Assembly: GCA_950295325.1 (NCBI GenBank)
Contig: OX485806.1
Location: 37,014,001-37,078,000 of the forward strand
Source: Polytrichum commune
Lineage: Eukaryota; Streptophyta; Polytrichopsida; Polytrichales; Polytrichaceae
DNA: 64,000 nucleotides
Direction: 5' to 3'
A model generated the notes under the pieces. The model ran no database searches. It was given only the letters and a program-made list of their open reading frames with translations, and was not told the DNA's origin. This document shows positions 10,316 through 20,581 of this stretch, in pieces. How positions within the stretch are numbered: position 1 is the stretch's first letter; every line of letters begins with the position of its first letter. A program made the position numbers and the translations under genes.

Positions 10316-11314
10316 ATGCTTGGCCTGGTCGTCAACAGCTTCGTTGACGCCGTCGACGAGGAGGACTTCTAGGTGCACAGGGCGAAGGCGTCCACGATGG
10401 ACCTGGAGGACATGACCCTCCCAAGGACGGACATCAACATGCCCGTCGACGAGGGCATGCCCGCCATGGAGACGGATGACGACGAGCCCGCGCCCTCCTA
10501 CAACATCGAGGCGATTATCTAATCCTTGGACGTCACGCCTCTGCAAATTTTGGGGCCGTCGGGAAACCCATCCGACGTGCAGGGGACTCCGGGTGGATAC
10601 ACAGGGTCGTCCGTGGGGACAACCCAAGATGTCCTCCCCGCGCGAACGTCTGGGGCGGAGGCATTCGGCACTCCCGGGGGATGCTCGACATCGGTGTCGC
10701 CTAGGCCAGTCGTGGTTCCCAGAATGGAGAACCTCGATATTCTGGACCAACGCTCCCGCCCGTCGTTGGACCACTTCTGCAACACTAGGCGGAAGATGAA
10801 GAAGACCCCCTACGTGGAGTTGCCTCCGGGGGCAATCATCAAGGTCTCCGATGAGGACGAGGGAGATATGGAGATAATGGTCGAGCTGGGGGTCGACTTC
10901 GACAAGAACAAGCAGGTCAAAGAGGAGGCCCTCTCCGTTGCCGAGCTTAACGCCAAGCTCGAGCAAAAGATGAAGGAGGACATGGTGAAGGCTGCTGAGG
11001 AGAATGCGAAGAAGATGAGAGCAATTCAGGAGGAGCTAAGGCAATCCAACGAGAAGACGGACGCCATCCTTGCCATGCTCAACAAGATGCAGAGCTTCTC
11101 GGCGCCCCCCCCAGCCGGCTTATCCCTTCCCTGGAGGATACCCATCGCAATACCCCCCGCAGGGCCAGTACCCCCCGCAGGGCCATTTCCCAGGAGGACC
11201 ATCACACCAATCTGCGCCCCACCCTACGCCTGTTGGGATTCCTCCGCCCCCAGAAGTTCCCTCGACCACCTCCCACGATGCTGTCGCGGCGGCCATCCAG
11301 GAGGACGAAGATTT

Positions 11315-11330
11315 ACGAACGCGCATTCAT
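11315..11330. repeat. Exonic palindrome in exon 3
   Basis: ACGAACGCGCATTCAT, with two CpG-to-CpA changes in the right arm. It is nested in a wider inverted repeat, GAAGATT on the left and AATCTTC on the right. The sequence is translated as LRTRIH and the frame stays open. Confidence 0.8.
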
Positions 11331-11690
11331 GAATCTTCAGGTGCTGCAGTCCTCACCCCTCCCCCTTCAAGGGTAGGACAGCCCTCAGACACCGATACGT
11401 CCTTTTTCACCGTCATCCCCAGGGTAGTAGACAGACAGGGCGATGACTCTGCGCGACACACTGACATGGTCATTGTGGAGGACACGCAGGGGAGCCCCAA
11501 TGACGCACCAGGAGTGCAGGGGATGGACGTGGAAGAGACCCCGGCTGCGTGGATGGAGGATGTCCGGATGGACGCGCTCGACCTGGGCGCCAAGGAAGAG
11601 GACGCGCTGCGCATCCAGCAGACACATGCCTCTCAATCGGAGCGTGAGGCCGACGCCATGGAAACGGAGGCGGCTGCAGCTGCGGAGGTT

Positions 11691-11706
11691 ACGAACGCGC
11701 GTTCGT
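11691..11706. repeat. Exonic palindrome in exon 3, perfect arms
   Basis: ACGAACGCGCGTTCGT, a complete 16-bp palindrome translated as TNARS inside the acidic linker. Confidence 0.85.
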
Positions 11707-11768
11707 TAATCGTTGAGGAGGGACCTGTTGCTCAGTCCAGCACCGCTGCCCCTCCCCTCGATGACAAG

Positions 11769-12342
11769 GTAAATCTCCTCTGAGAATACCATTTTTTGCG
11801 AACGCGTGTTCGTAACCTCACTAACATCGCGATGTTTTTCTCTTCATCGACATCCCCTGGCCCACGCGAGCCCTCTTCATCGACCCCCCTTATGGACGAC
11901 CAGTTTTGTAGGACACGGCATCATTTTGCCTTAGGAAAATGTGATAGACTATCACGTGAGAAATGTAAATATTCAATGGATTAATATATGGGCTTATGTT
12001 ATCTGCATCGCATTGCTTCAAATTCTGTGCCCTCAACCCCTTCTCGTATATTGTGGATGTTGATGCGATTATGTTGATTCTTGCATAACCACCTCAGTCG
12101 CGAACGCTCGTTCGTGAAAGGGTGCGACCCCCTGTCCACCTCCTAGACGAACGACCGCTCGTAAATGCACCGCCCCCGCAGCCTTCATTCACGAACGGTC
12201 GTTCGCAAGTGTGCCCTTGTGCACATTTTCCTTGCACTCTCCTCACTTCCTCGTCTTTTCCCATAATGCATCGTCTTCATTTTCTACGCAAAAATTTCAT
12301 TATTGGATCATAGCATTAAACTAGTCGCGTTGTTCATCACAG
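11769..12342 (+). other. Intron 3 (574 bp) with four palindromes
   Basis: GTAAAT...TCACAG boundaries, phase 0 by the frames on either side. Palindromes at 11798-11813, 12100-12115, 12147-12162 and 12191-12206; three have outer-base or T-to-C variants. A stretch at about 11840-11910 has coding-like composition and could be a cassette exon, but I see no convincing acceptor. Confidence 0.65.
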
Positions 12343-13110
12343 GACCCCCCGGAGATAGGTCGCAACCCCTCGACCAGTGGACCTCACACCCAGAACAATC
12401 CTTTCATCGTTTTTGACCTCAACGGGGTCTTGTGTCACACCCAACACATCCCCAGGGTCCCCACGCGTCCCTTCCGTCACCTCGACGAAAGGGACTACGA
12501 CAGCAAGCTCAACACCATAATTAACCGCAAGGCTGTCCGCGCCCGTCCCGGCTTGTGTGACTTCCTTCGAGAGGTGGTCGAGTTCGCTCACGTCATTGTG
12601 TGGAGCTCCATGGTCATGGAGAACACGGATCCCATCGTCCACTTCTTGTTCCGCGATCTCCCGAGCCCTTGCCTCGTCCTCGGCCAAGAGGACTGCGACG
12701 AGCTGCTCGACGAGAAAGGTCAACCGGTGCCCAAGTTTGGCGGTCGAGGCAGAGGACAACAGTTCCTCAAGGTCCTCCGGTCTAGACTCTGGCGAGGCGT
12801 CCCCCGTCTGCAAGGGACGCCCCACGGGTGGTGGCCGACTCCTGAGAACACCGTCCTCATCGACGACAGCCCCACCAAGAGCGTCTTGAACCCCCCGGGC
12901 AACGTCATCTTCCCGGACACTTGGACCGGCGATAGGAACAACACATTTTTGGTCGATAGGCTAGCCCCATACCTCAGAAGGCTCGTGCTCCATGCCGGTA
13001 GCATCCCATTTTTTGTTAGGTCCAACCCCTTCGGCAATGCGGCACTTAGCCCCCGCGATAATGTATATAAGAGCATCATTAGGCTCGCGAAAGTCAATAA
13101 ATTGATTTGA
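12343..13110 (+). pseudogene. Exon 4: FCP1/NLI-like HAD phosphatase domain
   Basis: The 255-codon frame is intact. PFIVFDLNGVLCHT carries HAD motif I with the nucleophile Asp at 12415-12417. The second motif position, Asp in active FCP1/SCP enzymes (DxDxT/V), is Asn here. VIVWSSMV is motif II and VLIDDSPTKS is the acidic motif with the FCP1-type DDSP. The C-terminus (NPFGNAAL) resembles plant FCP1-like proteins. Family members dephosphorylate the RNA polymerase II CTD in the nucleus; the Asn suggests weak or altered activity. The exon could function alone only with an alternative promoter. An AATAAA overlaps the end. Confidence 0.75.
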
Positions 13111-13209
13111 AATGCCTCCATGTCTTTGCTTGTTATCATGTGGTTCACATATCTAATGCTTGCTCCGTTTTTGGATGTCTTTTGTTGTTGTTCTTGTTCT
13201 TGCCCATAG

Positions 13210-14195
13210 CCTGCCCCCATATGCGACGCCCCTGGAGTCGACGGCCCTTCCTGTCCCCTCTCGCCCCCTGCCTCCCCTTCCCGCGACGTCACGGACTTCC
13301 AAATGCCATCCCTCTACCAGTTCTCGGCGGTGGACGCGGCCTCGGCCGTGGATTACTCCCGCGACGTCGGCATCGACGACGGCGTCGTCAACAGCCCGCC
13401 CCCCGCACTTGTCGCCCGCACCTACGCCCCGTCACCCTCCCCCCTCTCCAAGGAGAAACGGACGCTCGTTCGTTTGGGGCACCTCTTGCCCTCGAAGGAC
13501 GCCGCCGTCGCTCGTCGCGGGCCGAGCCGGCGTCTCCGCATGGAAGGCCCCTGTTGCCACACCTCCCCCGCCGACTCCCTTCCTCCCCCCGCAACGTCCT
13601 CCGCGATCGTGGGCCCTCCACGCCTCGACTCCCCCGCACCATTCAACAGTGCAATAGTTCCATCGGCTCCGGATGCTGCCGTCGACGCCCCGCTCGTGCC
13701 CACTGTCCCCCGCATGGACGTCCCCAAAGCCAAGGTGCCCTCTTCAACCCTAAACCCCTTTCCCGCTTTTGCTTTCCTTGTCTTGCGTGTGCGTGCCGTT
13801 ATCTTTACGAGCGCCCACCCCAAACCGCTCTCATTATTTTCCCCACTCCATTCTTATTCTTACCTTCCTATGACGTTGTTTCGCAGGTGGCTACCCGCTC
13901 GCTTGGTGCCCGACCCTCCTCCACGTCCTCCTTGGATAGGCACGCCCTCAAGGCCGTGTCATCCGAGTCCGATCGTTGTTTGGCTCTCCGCCGTAGCGCA
14001 AGACATTCCCTCTCGCAAACGCACTTGTATTCCACTCACAATACCACTCCGTACAATTCGGGAGCGTGTCCGGAAATTTGGAAGAATGACACGTATTCCG
14101 GGTCCGTCAACAAAAACGGTTATAGCCGCGGGCCTGAGATTTTCAAAGCCATGGAGGCTGCCAAAAACAAGGCCAAGGCCGCGAAAAAAAATTAG
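13210..14195 (+). CDS. Two-exon Pro/Ser/Ala-rich ORF with Lys-rich tail, unknown
   Basis: Exons 13210-13734 and 13887-14195 join in phase 0 (CAAAGCCAAG|GTGCCC ... TTTCGCAG|GTGGCT). The first has a good polypyrimidine tract and AG before 13210 and contains MPSLYQFSAVDAASAVDY from an internal ATG at 13303. The second runs CPEIWKNDTYSGSVNKNG to KNKAKAAKKN and TAG. The open frame before the ATG and the acceptor suggest a further upstream exon, perhaps an alternative 3' part of the preceding gene. A degenerate palindrome (13458-13473) is translated within it. No domain is recognised; low-complexity composition lowers confidence. Confidence 0.4.
13458..13473. repeat. Degenerate exonic palindrome, last in the window
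   Basis: ACGGACGCTCGTTCGT, one mismatch to the consensus. It is the rightmost copy found; I see none from here to 64 kb. Confidence 0.7.
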
Positions 14196-16247
14196 TAGGA
14201 CGGATGAGTGGGAATAGAAGCGTACTAGTGGGACGGACTCCCCAAGTGCGCTTAGGTGTAGAACATATTAGTGCTTACTTTCTATCTATTTCAAGTTACT
14301 CAAGACATTGATGGTATTTCCATTATATTTGTATTTCAATCCTATTGAATTCAAACAATTTCCAATCATTCCCCGCATATTTCCCTCCATTCATAACGAT
14401 TTCTCATTTCATACGCAACTATTTTCATGTATGCTTCATATTTTTGTTCACTTTGATGCCTTTATATCTAATAATTGTATCCAAAATTATACATATTTGA
14501 CTTTTAGGTTGTCATTTCTGGTCCAAATTTGAAAAGTGCGTCCTTAAATAGTCTCATAATCAACAAAAAGTCTCCAATTACCGAATATAGTGTTATGTTT
14601 TGTAAGCGCACAATACATTAGGAGATCTCCATATGCACATGATGATGTCCTCCCATTTTGAAAAGGTGTTTGTGCATCAAGAGCACTCCTGGTAGACATG
14701 ATGGTGTCCTCACTCTTTATGAATGTATTAGGCACCGGGAGGTCTCTTGGTGCACATGATAGTGTCATGTTTTGAAAGCGCAATTTGCATTGGAACACCT
14801 CCCAATTGCAATGCAATTCCTTGTGTTCAAATGAGTAACCTCAACTCTCTTCTAGTCTTAGAAGTGTAAACTACAATTGACAACAACGTTTCATGACACT
14901 TGAAGTATCAAAGAGTGCCTTCCTTTTCTTCTAGGCTTAAACAACACTTTCAGGACTTGGGGAGCTGTGTTTGAAGGATAGGTGAATGGACAAGGAATGG
15001 AGCTTGCAGGAATGTCGAAACAATCACATCTTACTAAGTCGGATGTCAACAAAATTCAAGGCTTGCCAAACGATATGCTTGAGGAGATTGGACACTTAAT
15101 CCTTAATTAGGAAGAAAGTTTGTTGTAAAGTTGTGGTAGAAGGCGTGACTTCACTTGTATCGCTCACTGACATGTGCGACATCTAGAAAATGAACTCGTT
15201 ATCATAGCTCTCTAGCCGCTTGGCACCTTTCTGCCTAATAGTTAAGTAGAGTGTAAAAGCAAGTTAGGCGGCTCAAAAAATAATATTCTAAAATTGGGCA
15301 TATTTAAAAAACAATTTACAATAAGTTAGACATTCATCCAAGTCATTTCTATAATTTATGGATGGTTTTCCTAATTTCATCCAAGGCAGCTACGATTAAC
15401 CTAAACACTTCCCTTATCCAATTCATGCTTGTATTGTTTTTAGACCATGAGTGAGATTGATGCCGCGTGAAGACATTGTTGAAGTTATTTGATGTTATTT
15501 TGTTGGATTCCAGTGAATGTCACTTGCATAATTGTGATTTTAGGAATTATATGGATGTTATTCCTTTTTTTGGACACTCAACAAAATTAATTTCCCATCA
15601 ATTTAGGCACCTTTAGAACTAATTATTTATGCCCAAGTTGCTAGAGAGCTACGATATAAGGCATGAGATCATGACAATGTTGGGTTGTGAGTGTTCGGAA
15701 AAACAAATAAATTATATGACTTAAACCTACAACATCTAGTACAAAACATAGCTCTTTCGATCACTCTGCTTCGACACGGATCTTTTTGTGTCGAAATCTA
15801 TGCTCTTTTGGACCAATGTTGGAGCTATTTGGTCATTTGGGCCACCACTAATGTTGTGTTATTAATCTTTTATATTATAATCACATTCTTGTGGGCCATG
15901 GAACCGTATTGCTATTTTGTTAGCCATGCAAAAGGTCCATGAAGTTTTTCTAACACTTTCTGGCTATTTACTAGATATAGATTCCATTCAAGCTTACTCA
16001 AATATTTAGATCCCATGTACATTATTGAATGTATAATTTAAAGGAACTTGTTTTTCTTCTTTGTTTAATTTGGGCATCTTCTTATAGTGATCTATTTCCC
16101 CTCCTTCAAATTGTTATATTTTTGGCTACTCATTCAAGCTTACATATTAGATTCCATGTTTATTATTGAATATCCATGACGGAATGTTCTATCTTTATTT
16201 AGTTCTAGAGATTTTATAGATCTAGATGTGAGTCACCTTCCTAAGTA
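14196..16247. other. Intergenic, no gene seen
   Basis: AT-rich. A degenerate tandem of about three units of 70-80 bp, recognisable by 'cacatgatgatgtcct', 'gacatgatggtgtcct' and 'cacatgatagtgtca', lies at about 14594-14816. Nothing else is supportable. Confidence 0.5.
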
Positions 16248-16620
16248 CACTAAATATGATATTTAGTGTCACCAATTCTATTGTCTTGCTCAATACTAAT
16301 TGTAAGCCACAGTGTAGTGTCACCAACACCAAATGTTGACCCAACATTATTTGTCATTCCTTGTAATTTTTTTGGGGGATTATAGATTTATAGTGTTGAA
16401 ATTACTGTCACTTAACAAGTGAATTTTTCATCCAAATTTCAATCATGCATGACAATATTTCATCACAAGTTGCTGACAAGAGAAGGGAGGGTTTTGGCCA
16501 ATGGATGAAGTCATCCACCATCCATGACAATGTTTCCTCACTTATTCATAAGTGTCCTCCGAAAAGTTACCATAGTGACATAAAATACCATATGACACTA
16601 AATATTATATTTAGTGTAGT
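16248..16620. mobile_element. MITE-like element, ACACTAAATA family, copy a
   Basis: Both ends carry short palindromes of the type ACACTAAAT..ATATTTAGTGT (16248-16268 and 16593-16618). The interior shares 'tgacaatatttcatcacaa', 'ttgtcattccttg' and 'atttttcatccaaatt' with the copies near 36.3, 42.9, 59.3 and 61.1 kb. It is non-coding. I could not define a target duplication, so the class is open. Confidence 0.5.
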
Positions 16621-16984
16621 TACTACTTTGTGAGAGAGAGAGAGAATTACTACACTTGTTAGATGTGAGTCACTTTCTTAAGTAATTACTATTGTGAGAG
16701 AGAGGAATTACCACATACAAGTATGTCTTCATACATCCAACACAGAAGCCATGAAATAATAAATTGTCCGAGTTTACTAATTTCAAATAGTCATGAACCG
16801 AATTTAGGTTCAGAGACCCAAATTAGTCTAGGCCAAGTCATTTACGATGAATCCTCCAAAAATCTATAAGGGAGAGGTTTTTATATTGGATGGATGAGAG
16901 GTACCTTATTTGGCACATTCTTATATTGCAAGGTAAAAGCGGTCTTCACATCTAGAGTGCTTCATTGCCCTCTCTTTGCAACTA

Positions 16985-17160
16985 TTAGGTGCAATGAGTT
17001 GGTCGCTATGAGGTGCAAGTGGGGGCTATGAGGTCCAAGGCTCGAATCCCTTGGCACCACCCCTCACCTACTCTTGTAGGTGGCTATGTATCTTAGGCCT
17101 CTTTGGTGTGGAGGGCCTACCAATGTGTTAGACGTGCTTTTTATGAGATAGATAAGATTA
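16985..17160 (+). repeat. Possible tRNA-derived SINE
   Basis: GCAATGAGTTGG (16991-17002) resembles a pol III A box, and GGCTCGAATCC (17039-17049) a B box, at tRNA-like spacing. No clear tail or flanking duplication. Confidence 0.35.
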
Positions 17161-17499
17161 TTTATTTCCTAAACATTACCCTGATAAATTCCTAACAAAA
17201 TTTATTGCATAAAAATTACCATGGACGGAAAATCCAACATGTCAGCACAAAGAATTTGTTAATGCTTAAATAAATTTGGTTTGTGTCAAAAGGGGCATGA
17301 CTCTTCACACACAGTCCGAATAATGCTCTTTGGACCAGCTTAGGAGCAATGGACCAAAATTTAAACACGTGTCAAATAGATCGATTTTTAATGTTTTGTC
17401 TCAAAACAAGTGCTCAAAAGAGCCATATTTTGTACTAGTGGGCTGCGAAGTGGTCTAACATGGTAGCTCAGAATAATTCCAATGTAGCTTTCATGAGAT

Positions 17500-18267
17500 T
17501 GATGTTTGGAATTGTCATAATGATGCATTAACACCTCCATCAAACAATACATATAAAACCTTATCCCCAAGACATAGAATAACTTATTTACATGTAAAAT
17601 TGTGGACCTTGGTAATTATTGGTAAATCTGATAACCCTTTCAAATCTCAATAAATATTTAAAGGTAAATTTGACATATTTGATCTTGTTCCACCAAAAAC
17701 CAATAAATTCATCCATCTCGTCAATTTAGAGTCAATAAACTCAAGTCCAATTAATAAGTGGTTTCCTTCAAATATACATCATTTTGGATGCCGGTAAGTG
17801 ACACCCTCAAGGATACATGTAGCTTACAAATGTGACCATTATCATGTAAGAAATATTTCCATTCCATAAATGAATCCTTGTATTCTAAATATATTTACAA
17901 TGATGAATGTGAAATTGCACATATATTTTTGATGTAGTGCAATCTAATAAATATATACATTTTCTAGACACACACGTGCACACACACACACATGCCTCTA
18001 TATAAATATTAGAAAAGCCTATTTTCACAACACCTTCAATAATTGTTTGGGGCAGCCATGACAAGATGCCAAGTTTGTAGAAGCCTTCATAAGCCAAATT
18101 ACCACATCTAGGACAATGTCATCTACACCAAGAAGAGAATGAAATTTGCAACCCATTTTATTGTGTACCTCGGACAATAGTTGCCTTTGACCCAATCAAG
18201 TCACTAATCCATCCAAGAATTTTGTCATTGTCTACTTCCACTTCTCCAATTAGAAGCTCGTGAGCTT
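17500..18267 (+). repeat. Segmental-duplication block, unit 1, 3' side of AP2 gene 1
   Basis: Similar in order to 26930-27536 plus 28911-29117 (unit 2), 37200-38700 (unit 3) and 52180-52379 plus 58119-58530 (unit 4). Shared landmarks include 'ccttcaaatatacatcat', 'cataaatgaatccttgtatt' and 'catgacaagatg.caagtttgta'. No gene is seen in the block. Confidence 0.75.
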
Positions 18268-19352
18268 TGTAGTTTAGTTTTTGGTTACAAACAAACCCAG
18301 GGAAACGCTTAGGGAAGACTTAAAAGGTGATTTTTGTATCGTCCAGATGTCTTAGATAAGTATTATTAGGGAAATCCTGGAGTTATTTCATATTATTCCG
18401 AATTTAAATTGATGAATAGGTGATGATTTAGGGAATAAAGACTTTAAAATCTCTCAATGTCAGTGCATGTAATTACTACAAACCATGTAGTACTTTTCTT
18501 GTGATCCTTTCATTATCGCCTAGTACTTACACATTCATAGCAAATTTATGCTCAATCACTCCTCAGTCTATGGACTCGATAGTATATTATGATATTTCCA
18601 ATCATAATCATTGAAGACTATGGTATTACCCTCGCTTCAAGGTTTCATGCCCTTACTAGACTATTGACTGATCATGTTTCTCAACACCATAGTCTATCAT
18701 AGTCTCTTGGCCTCACACGTCATACTTATCCTCTTTGCAAAAGATAGGTGATCCACTCGCACCAAACTATAGCCATACATGCACTTTTACGTAGATTGAG
18801 TTAAATATGGGTAGATGCATATAGCAAGCACATACAATTGATCATTCACAGTTTTGAGGTTTTCAGGCTATGAACATTACACGACCCCTTTGAGCATTCA
18901 CATTACCATAGACAATCGACTCAATGTGACTGCAAAGAAATTAAGAGTTTGATATTATAACCGTGACCAATCAATTGTCCAAGGAATCACGCCCATGCAA
19001 TCATATTGTAACAATAGATTATGGTCCAAGATAATTTCACCTTCAAATACAAATCAATCACTAATCTAGGAACTATCTATTAAGTCTATTGTCCTTTACA
19101 ACAATTTTCTCACCCTCTCTCAGACTCTCAAACTTTCTGCCCTTCTCTCACACATCCTAAAGGTTATATATATGCCCCTAGGGGATGCAACTTCTCATAT
19201 CAGACTTTTTCCTTCCCAATTCTCACTTTCTCTATCTCCTAGGCTATGGCCCGCGTTTAGCACCTAGCAATTTAGAGAACCGGCTCTTCAACCCCTTTTC
19301 ACATTTTATTTCTTAATATTTAGAAAAAAACATTAAAAAAATCTCTATTACA
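18268..19352 (+). mobile_element. Solo LTR-like insertion in unit 1
   Basis: Ends TGTAGTTTAG and TCTATTACA (TG...CA). Flanks are AGCTT (18263-18267) and AGTTT (19353-19357), one mismatch. Unit 2 has the uninterrupted site, GAGCTTGTTTATC, near 29114, which fixes both boundaries. Length 1,085 bp and non-coding, so a solo LTR of a second family is the simplest reading. Confidence 0.75.
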
Positions 19353-19378
19353 AGTTTGTTTATCATACACCTTGTTTT

Positions 19379-20581
19379 CTAGGATGAGCCCGTCTTATGC
19401 AAAGGAGAACACGTATCAACCATGTTTGGCAAATCACTTGCAAACATGAAATACGATTTGTTCATATTCTCAACCACTCCAAAACCTTTGTTACAGGTAT
19501 TTACTTCTCGAGGAGCTTCGTCCACAACTTCAAGTGATGGATATTTCTTCAAGGTCATGATATCTTTGGAATTTGGTTGAATGTCAATTTGTGTTACAAG
19601 AGGAATCATTTTGCAATCTTCGTTGACCAAAGCACATGTTGGCATTGCCCTTGCTTGAGCATTAGGTTCGCCCAAGAAAATTGTATGAGTGCTCAAAGGC
19701 ATGGATGGGGACGCTGAAACATCAAATGAGTTGTCTATTGCATTTCTTTGATTACTTGGCATGATACACCGCATGGTGGAGTTTGAGACGTGCTTACTAG
19801 AGTCCTCAAAATTGAGAGTTGTTTTCTTTTTGTATCGAATGACGGCAACGTCATATGCTCGAGCAGCTTCCTCTGGAGTGTCAAAGTTACCAATCCACAT
19901 CTTCTTGTTGGTCTTCTTTTCAGAGATCTTGATTTCAGCAACCCAAGGATGTTTGCGTTCCGGACGCCAACGTACGCCTTTGTAGCGTGGGATGACTGCA
20001 CCTATAAGTTGCTCCAATTCTCGAGTCATTGTTCGTGTCATTGTCCTTTCCAACCTCCAAGCTCTTCCACATTTTGGAACAAAAAATTGTGTTGCACGAA
20101 GATCATAGCATTCAATTACTATTGAAAATTTTGTATGCCCTTCATGTTCACGAAATAACGAAGAAACATGATTTACTGCAATTTTTGACATTCTTTTATT
20201 ATAGTCTAAAAATGCAAGTATGGATTGGGAGGGCTTTGTACCAAAAGATTGTATTGAGAATTCCAAAAAACCACATTGATTCAATGTACTAGAATCCAAT
20301 ACTAGACGATGTTGTGGTGTTGTTGTTGGATTCGTGATATTATAATACGGTGGCGCACTTGGATTTGACAAATATGAGATTGAAACTCCCGACTCATTGA
20401 CACTCTTTGTGTGTAAATCTATACATTGGTGAAACAAATGAGAAATAGATGTTGCAATTTTTTGTGGAAACAAATAAATACTACCTTTTATACAATAATC
20501 ATCCCATTGAGCATGTACCTCAAACTTGTAAGAACCATTTTCAAGTGTTGAATATTGACATGTTGCTTTGGTGAACTTCAT
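19379..20581 (-). CDS. AP2/ERF-type protein, paralog 1
   Basis: 400 aa with one AP2 domain at about residues 200-258: YKGVRWRPERKHPWVAEIK (three-stranded sheet, DNA contacts), then MWIGNFDTPEEAARAYDVA (helix), ending TTLNFED. AP2 proteins are nuclear sequence-specific DNA-binding regulators. The 199-residue N-terminus (MKFTKATCQYSTLENG..., NPSAPPYYNITNPTTTPQH, ECYDLRATQFFVPKCGRAWRLERT) is unlike any AP2 partner I know and is conserved in all three paralogs. So is the C-terminal NKSYFMFASDLP block, which argues for selection on the whole protein. The ATG lies about 30 bp after an acceptor-like TTTGTAG, so an upstream exon is possible. The frame is intact. Confidence 0.88.
   Translation of the reverse strand: MKFTKATCQYSTLENGSYKFEVHAQWDDYCIKGSIYLFPQKIATSISHLFHQCIDLHTKSVNESGVSISYLSNPSAPPYYNITNPTTTPQHRLVLDSSTLNQCGFLEFSIQSFGTKPSQSILAFLDYNKRMSKIAVNHVSSLFREHEGHTKFSIVIECYDLRATQFFVPKCGRAWRLERTMTRTMTRELEQLIGAVIPRYKGVRWRPERKHPWVAEIKISEKKTNKKMWIGNFDTPEEAARAYDVAVIRYKKKTTLNFEDSSKHVSNSTMRCIMPSNQRNAIDNSFDVSASPSMPLSTHTIFLGEPNAQARAMPTCALVNEDCKMIPLVTQIDIQPNSKDIMTLKKYPSLEVVDEAPREVNTCNKGFGVVENMNKSYFMFASDLPNMVDTCSPLHKTGSS

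Larger units (their letters stand above)
10316..11768 (+). pseudogene. Exon 3: acidic, coiled-coil and Pro/Gln-rich linker with two stops and a frameshift
   Basis: Reads MLGLVVNSFVDAVDEEDF then TAG (10370), continues in frame to TAA (10520), then an open frame with a Lys/Glu-rich likely coiled coil (about 10905-11090). At C8 (11105-11112) the frame shifts. Reading with one C fewer gives a Tyr/Pro/Gln-rich stretch (QPAYPFPGGYPSQYPPQG), then an acidic tail to PPLDDK at the donor GTAAAT. Low-complexity character fits a flexible linker before the phosphatase domain. Two palindromes (11315-11330 and 11691-11706) are translated without closing the frame. Confidence 0.6.
6392..13110 (+). pseudogene. 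Multi-exon DGQHS-domain / FCP1-like HAD fusion gene, inactivated
   Basis: Four exons join in phase 0: 6392-9168 (interrupted by an inserted solo LTR, 6842-8317), 9290-10174, 10316-11768 and 12343-13110. Each internal boundary has GT...AG. Without the LTR and one copy of its 5-bp duplication the frame continues exactly (450 + 846 nt), giving about 1,466 codons. Lesions are TGA at 6560-6562, TAG at 10370-10372, TAA at 10520-10522 and one extra C in the C8 run at 11105-11112. The long open frames on each side of every lesion indicate recent decay. The predicted order is a novel N-terminus, a DGQHS domain, an unknown middle, a Pro/Gln-rich and acidic linker, and an FCP1-like phosphatase domain ending at TGA 13108-13110 with AATAAA just before it. 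Eight palindromes lie in its three internal introns and two in exon 3. An alternative is several fused gene models, but in-phase splicing argues for one. Confidence 0.7.

Noticed and set aside
12147..12206. loxP- or att-like recombination sites
   Set aside because: A palindrome with a variable 2-bp centre is suggestive of serine-recombinase sites, but there is no recombinase gene and centres differ between copies, so I do not claim it.
6392..13110. Giant-virus or bacterial insertion
   Set aside because: The gene has several GT-AG introns, plant-like FCP1 features and no viral hallmark genes nearby, so foreign origin is not supported.
13107..13900. Long open frame through both the exon and intron at 13107-14195
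   Set aside because: The 13210-13734 exon fits better in another frame. Only the last part (13887-14195) of this frame is convincing, joined by splicing.
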